The translations under genes were made by a program, and so were the position numbers. From Laguncularia racemosa (taxonomy: Eukaryota; Streptophyta; Magnoliopsida; Myrtales; Combretaceae), in the NCBI GenBank assembly GCA_037954665.1, contig JBBMOL010000139.1, positions 352,232 through 416,231 on the forward strand: 64,000 nt of DNA. The letters run 5' to 3'. Shown one piece after another: positions 59,134 through 64,000 of the stretch (the stretch's first letter is position 1; every line of letters begins with the position of its first letter). The notes under the pieces are model-generated. The model ran no database searches. It worked only from the letters and a program-made list of their open reading frames with translations, and was not told the DNA's origin.

Positions 59134-61972
59134 ATGTCTCTTCTCTCAGATCTCATCAACTTGAATCTCTCATCCAAGGAAAAAATCATCGCCGAGTACA
59201 TATGGTACGTATATATACGCACACAAAGAGACGTATTTTATGTATGCGTAGAAAGATCAATGCTTTATGTGTCCTACGTCGTGGATCGGGTTTATGGCAA
59301 CTAGGTTTTTCCTTTTACGTACTGTTTTGTGATGTTTATGTTGAAATGCAGGATTGGTGGGTCTGGTATGGATTTGAGAAGTAAAGCAAGGGTAACGAAA
59401 TAAAATGAATCTTATAAATATCAATTTAAATTTTTGTTTATATCTTATGGGAATGAGAAAGTTAGTGACTTTGTATAGTATTATGTGTCTTTGTAGACAC
59501 TTTCTGGACCAGTAAGTGACCCTGCACGGCTTCCAAACTGGAACTATGATGGTTCTAGCACTGGTCAAGCCCCTGGAGAAGACAGTGAAGTCATCTTATA
59601 GTAAGAATGATATCCTCTTATATTAAAGAGTCTTTAATTGTTTAAAAATCTTGTTCAGGAATTGCACTGTTATCGCATAATTAAATGTTGATTGCTGCGT
59701 ATTTGGTGATCTGATAGTAGATAGATCAGCTATAAAACAAAAAGTAGGGTTTTTTTTTTTTTCATTTATGGCTGTGATGTTTTTGATAAGTGCGTTGACT
59801 CGATCGGCTGTTTTTTCGCAGTCCCCAAGCAATTTTCAAGGACCCTTTTAGGAGGGGAAACAATATTTTGGTGAGTGATTCTTGGGCTCCTAAACAATCT
59901 CTTTCTCTCTCCTTTTTTTTTTTTTTGAGGAAAAAGATGTTATGTGACATTTTATTGCAAACTGTAAAAAAGTTTGATCATTTATTTACCAATTTACGAA
60001 TCCAAGGTGATGTGTGATGCTTATACACCTGCTGGTGAGCCAATTCCAACCAATAAAAGACATGCTGCTGCGAAAATTTTCAGCCATCCAGATGTGGCTG
60101 CTGAAGAGCCATGGTGTGTAGTAATTAGTCATTTAAATTATTTATTTTTCTTTTCACTATAATTTTGAGGAAAAAGAAATTGACATATGTTGATGTAAAA
60201 ATACAGGTATGGAATTGAGCAAGAATACACCTTACTGCAAAAAGATGTGAAGTGGCCAATTGGGTGGCCTTTGGGAGGTTATCCTGGACCTCAGGTGAAA
60301 ACACACTTTTTGTAAATTATTTATTTGTTTATTTTTTTAATAAATTGGTGCTTGCGTCTTTTTTTGCTTGATAAGTTACCATAATTGGACATTTGTTTTG
60401 ATGGATCTGTATCGATCTCAGATTGGAATAGTTTTGAAAAGTTGTAGCACTTATTATGTGTCATCAGTTACATCGTGAGTGTTTTTCTTTTGACACTTGG
60501 CATCTGACAGGAAGTGAGAAGTAGGAGATGGTTAAACGAGCCAAGACATGCATTCAATGAAATCTGTTGGCTGTTTGTGTAAAAGAAAAGATGTGTCAAG
60601 GAAGGAGATTTGTGTGTGTGTGTGTGTGTTTCATCGAATTTCTCTTTCCCTTTTTCCTTTTTTGAGTACGCTAAAAATTTATGATGACCGCAAGACCTTC
60701 CCATCTTGATAGATAGTACTTCTTATAAAGATGAATTAATTGGATTTATTACTTATTAGTTGGGATAAGCAAAGCTGGTTTTGCATAATTTTACTTCATC
60801 TCATGTTACTTCAATTTGAACTATTTTTGTTTGTATTTCCAATAGGGACCATATTATTGTGGGGTTGGTGCTGATAAGGCTTATGGAAGGGACATTGTGG
60901 ATTCTCATTACAAAGCTTGCCTTTATGCTGGAATTAACATAAGTGGTATCAATGGAGAAGTCATGCCAGGCCAGGTTCTTTTACTTGATGCCCTATTTGG
61001 TTTCCATTTAATCTCTATTCATTTTGCTCGTTCTTATAGACAATCTTATGCTATTCTGATCATATAGTGGGAATTCCAAGTTGGCCCTGCCGTTGGAATT
61101 TCTGCCGGGGATCAGTTGTGGGTGGCACGCTACATCTTGGAGGTAATCTAACGAGGCAAAGTTAAATGATTGTTGAGGATGTATCTTTATTTTTTCTTAT
61201 TTTTTATTTTTTAATGATAATTTCCTTCATTACCAGAGGATTACAGAGATTGCTGGAGTGGTTCTTTCTTTTGACCCTAAGCCTATTCAGGTTTGTTTCA
61301 ATCTGTGAAATCCAATGCATAAAGATCCGTATTCCTACATCTTCCCTGTATTAATTGAATTTATTTCAATGATCCAGGGTGACTGGAATGGTGCTGGAGC
61401 ACACACAAACTACAGGTTGACTTCCATTCGTCAACATCTTTTACTCAGTTAAATTTCGAGCATTATAAATGGAGGAAGAAGGTTCAGACATATTGTTTTC
61501 TTTATTAGGCGAGCCTAAAATAGCTCATTGTGGTTTTTGCAGCACTAAATCTATGAGGGCTGAGGGGGGATATGAAATCATCAAGAGTGCCATTGAAAAG
61601 CTTGGAATGAGGCACAAGGAGCATATTGCTGCCTATGGTGAAGGCAATGAGCGTCGCTTAACCGGACGCCATGAAACTGCTGATATCAACACCTTCTGTT
61701 GGGTGAGTATATGCCCCATTTATTTTATCCTACAAATCAAGGGAACTAATAACAAAACTGTGGTTGATACAACCCCGACTTGCTCCTGATGAGTGATGTG
61801 TGTTTCTACTGACGTACAGGGAGTGGCTAACCGTGGAGCTTCTGTTCGGGTTGGAAGAGACACCGAGAGAGAGGGCAAGGGGTACTTTGAGGACAGAAGG
61901 CCGGCTTCTAATATGGATCCTTATGTTGTAACTTCCATGATTGCTGAGACCACCATCGTCTGGAAACCATGA
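59134..61972 (+). CDS. GS1: Cytosolic glutamine synthetase (GS1), 12 exons, complete
   Basis: Makes glutamine from glutamate, ammonium and ATP in the cytosol (EC 6.3.1.2; decameric type II enzyme). Exons: 59134-59204, 59352-59391, 59497-59600, 59822-59870, 60007-60113, 60207-60294, 60846-60974, 61068-61142, 61237-61290, 61378-61415, 61543-61702, 61820-61972. All introns are GT-AG and in phase; the total is 355 residues, as in other GS1 proteins. MSLLSDLINLNLS at the start, with no transit peptide and no C-terminal extension, excludes the plastid form. Visible motifs are NWNYDGSSTGQAP (beta-grasp), GIEQEYTLL and NGEVMPGQWEFQ (metal-binding Glu), GDWNGAGAHTNYS (catalytic loop His), NERRLTGRHET and NRGASVRVGR (substrate and nucleotide Arg). 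No lesion is seen, so it is probably a functional gene. Confidence 0.97.
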
Positions 61973-62160
61973 AAAACATGGGCAATGCTTAATTTGATCA
62001 GAAGAAAGATTGTTGTTTTTATATACCTGCTTGCTGAGGAAGTGCTGCTGAAATTGTACTCTTTCTGTCAACTATTTTTCAGTTTGCGTGTCTGATTTTT
62101 AGGAGATCCGTGGCTTTAGGACATATGCATTGTCTTGCCTCTTTCAATTTGCTTCAGTAA

Positions 62161-62166
62161 AATAAA
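62161..62166 (+). terminator. Polyadenylation signal of the glutamine synthetase gene
   Basis: AATAAA lies about 190 bases after the stop codon, a typical plant 3' UTR distance. Confidence 0.5.
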
Positions 62167-62248
62167 TATGGACACGTCTACTTTGTTCTTCCAAGGTGCT
62201 TGAGGACCACCTTAGTTGCATCAAATGTCTTTAGATTTTTCATCGCAT

Positions 62249-62338
62249 GTAGAGAGGCATAGAAAGACAAATGCGTTATTAAGATGGACATGATGTAGGG
62301 AGGCATAGAAAGACAAATGTGTTATTAAGATGGACATG
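62249..62338. repeat. 45-bp tandem duplication in the 3' flank of GS1
   Basis: GTAGAGAGGCATAGAAAGAC... (62249-62293) is followed by a near-identical copy (62294-62338). Confidence 0.9.
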
Positions 62339-62339
62339 A

Positions 62340-64000
62340 AGAAAAATATTAACAAGTAATATGTATAAGAAGAGCCCGTGGATTTACATAAGGCCTTGAA
62401 TTCAGATCCATTGGGGACATTTCTTCATGCAAATTACCGTGCTGGTTATATCTAGTTAGTGTATATATATATGTCTCTTGCCATGTTTTTATATGCCCAA
62501 AGCCAGAGGCAAATGTGTTTTTTTATTTGAAAAGGTCATTTTTCAGCTAATAAAATAAAAAAATATATGCACAAAAAAAAATTGTTATTTGAAAATTATC
62601 TTTCTATGAAACAAAGGGGGCTTAATTTGTAACAATAATCAAATCTTGAATATTATGTACATCTTAATATGCATAATCAGTAAGCTTTTAGTTACTCATA
62701 AAATACAAGTTCTATTACTATCCCGACTGCATGTTAAGTACTAAGGAAGGCTCCTCTTTTCAACTAACAAAATATAGTTGGCTCATGACAACCTTTTAAA
62801 AGTAATTTTCCTAAAAGTGAAATTGTGAAGTTAAAGTTTTCTAAAATTATTTCCTAATTTGCTATTTTTGTAAAGTATATATTAAGTAAGAAAAAATAAT
62901 TGGAGACGCGGTCGATGGAAACTTTTTTAAATACGTAAAACAGATTGAAGATTGAAGATTCAGATTGCTGAACAAGTAAAATCTACCACAATATATAATG
63001 TTAGCGGCTTTGATCCCTTACCATGTATTATGTCAGAATCCCAATGGATGGTATTAGGTCAAGCATCCACATCTTTGTAGGTTCATTTCATGGGCCCACT
63101 ATAACCCCACACTTTCAGGAAAAAAAAAAAAACTCATCTACTCCCTCCACCCACCTACCACCACCACATGTACAATTGTACGGCTAATATGTACATATGT
63201 ATTGTATGTATAAATAACATTATACCATTAAAAAAAAAAAGAAAAAAGAAAATCAAAACAAAGCTCACTGATGTCAATGGGCAATCCTCCAATTCTAGGG
63301 GCATGGGGGGCTTTTTAGTCCACGGCTGGTTTGTATTAAGGCCATATCGTGCACTAAAAGCTCCCAATTCGTCCAACCCTTGAGGTGAGGGCTCTTCGAT
63401 ATGGGGTTGACTGAGGTTAACAAATGGAGAAGATTTAGGAACTTATTGAATACTTTTCTTTATTTATTCCAAAAGAAACAATAAGAATTATAACAATTAT
63501 ACACTTTAATATTTTTAAGAGAGTATTTCTTTATAAAACAAGAAATTGATGGGTCTTTTTAGTAAAAATTCTCTTGCTATGAAAAAGAAAGAAAGAAGAC
63601 AAGAAAGCACTCATTGACAAGTTAGAGTAAGTAATGTTAACTGTAGCACATTAGTACTAATGAATCCTTTTTCATCTTTCGTAAGCATTTAAAATTAAAA
63701 ATCTAATTTAAAAAAAATAAAAATAGAAACATAATAAAACAACACAAAAACAAATAGCATATGAAATCTATAGGAAGAAATTATAAAATATCAACAAAAC
63801 TCCTAAACAAATTGGAACTAACAAGATGTAGGAATCAACCTAAGAACTAGCTAGCAAACAGAAATTCTTTAAAGACAAGGGTTTTATAATTTAATCAAAC
63901 CTTAAGATTAGGAATTTTCTAACGAAATAGGATTGCAGTTGTAATGAGATAAATTAGATATTAAAATCAAAACTAATTTAATAACAAGTGATGGAAATCA
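62340..64000. other. Gene-free right flank
   Basis: AT-rich DNA with A-runs (63119-63132, 63231-63247). Short frames here have no recognisable domain, and I see nothing supportable. Confidence 0.55.

Noticed and set aside
59257..59568. 103-codon minus-strand frame over exons 2-3 of the glutamine synthetase gene
   Set aside because: It crosses exon-intron borders of a well-supported gene and has no recognisable domain.

Overview
This is a stretch of eudicot-type plant nuclear DNA. It holds two split genes that lie about 57 kb apart on the + strand, and nearly everything between them is nested, decayed transposable elements. At the left edge (1-2068) are the last four exons of the cohesin-loader subunit SCC4/MAU2. 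Near the right end (59134-61972) is a complete 12-exon cytosolic glutamine synthetase gene. GT-AG introns, AT-rich spacers, LTR retrotransposons primed by plant initiator-Met and Asp tRNAs, and an endogenous pararetrovirus all fit a flowering plant. The species cannot be named from the sequence alone. The names A-H below are local labels used in this annotation only.

Region by region. 2069-4427: gene-free flank of SCC4. 4428-14398: element A, a Ty3/gypsy chromovirus (Tekay/Del type, chromodomain at the end of pol). Its 3' LTR is split by a caulimovirid (endogenous pararetrovirus) fragment at about 11450-13865. 15312 to about 39430: element B, a second Tekay-like chromovirus. It carries three layers of insertions: element C (non-autonomous Athila-like, 16242-22002) in its 5' LTR, a small MITE (23230-23440) in gag, and in its integrase element D (Athila-like, 27056-37147) plus a hAT-like element (37174-37925). 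About 41384-52532: element G, a minus-strand Tat-like fragment, into which element E (minus-strand CRM-like chromovirus, 42896-49742) and solo LTR F (50088-50942) have inserted. About 54040-58140: element H, a minus-strand Tat-type gag-like relic split by a non-autonomous hAT element (54664-55709) with a perfect 8-bp target duplication. 58700-62170: the glutamine synthetase locus. 62170-64000: no gene seen.

The two genes are unrelated in function: cohesin loading onto chromosomes, and ammonium assimilation in the cytosol. The TEs form a readable stratigraphy. Five-base target duplications are exact for D (ATTGT) and E (CGTAA) and near-exact for A, C and F. All autonomous coding regions are broken. 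E (throughout) and D (largely) are broken mainly by in-frame stops rather than by frameshifts. The observations most worth following are: the pararetrovirus fragment lodged in a TA-repeat inside an LTR; two families of GC-rich near-palindromic motifs that recur across otherwise unrelated LTRs; a conserved non-coding 3' module shared by C and D; and a polypurine tract and LTR that lie inside the pol frame of E. I found no convincing new gene system.
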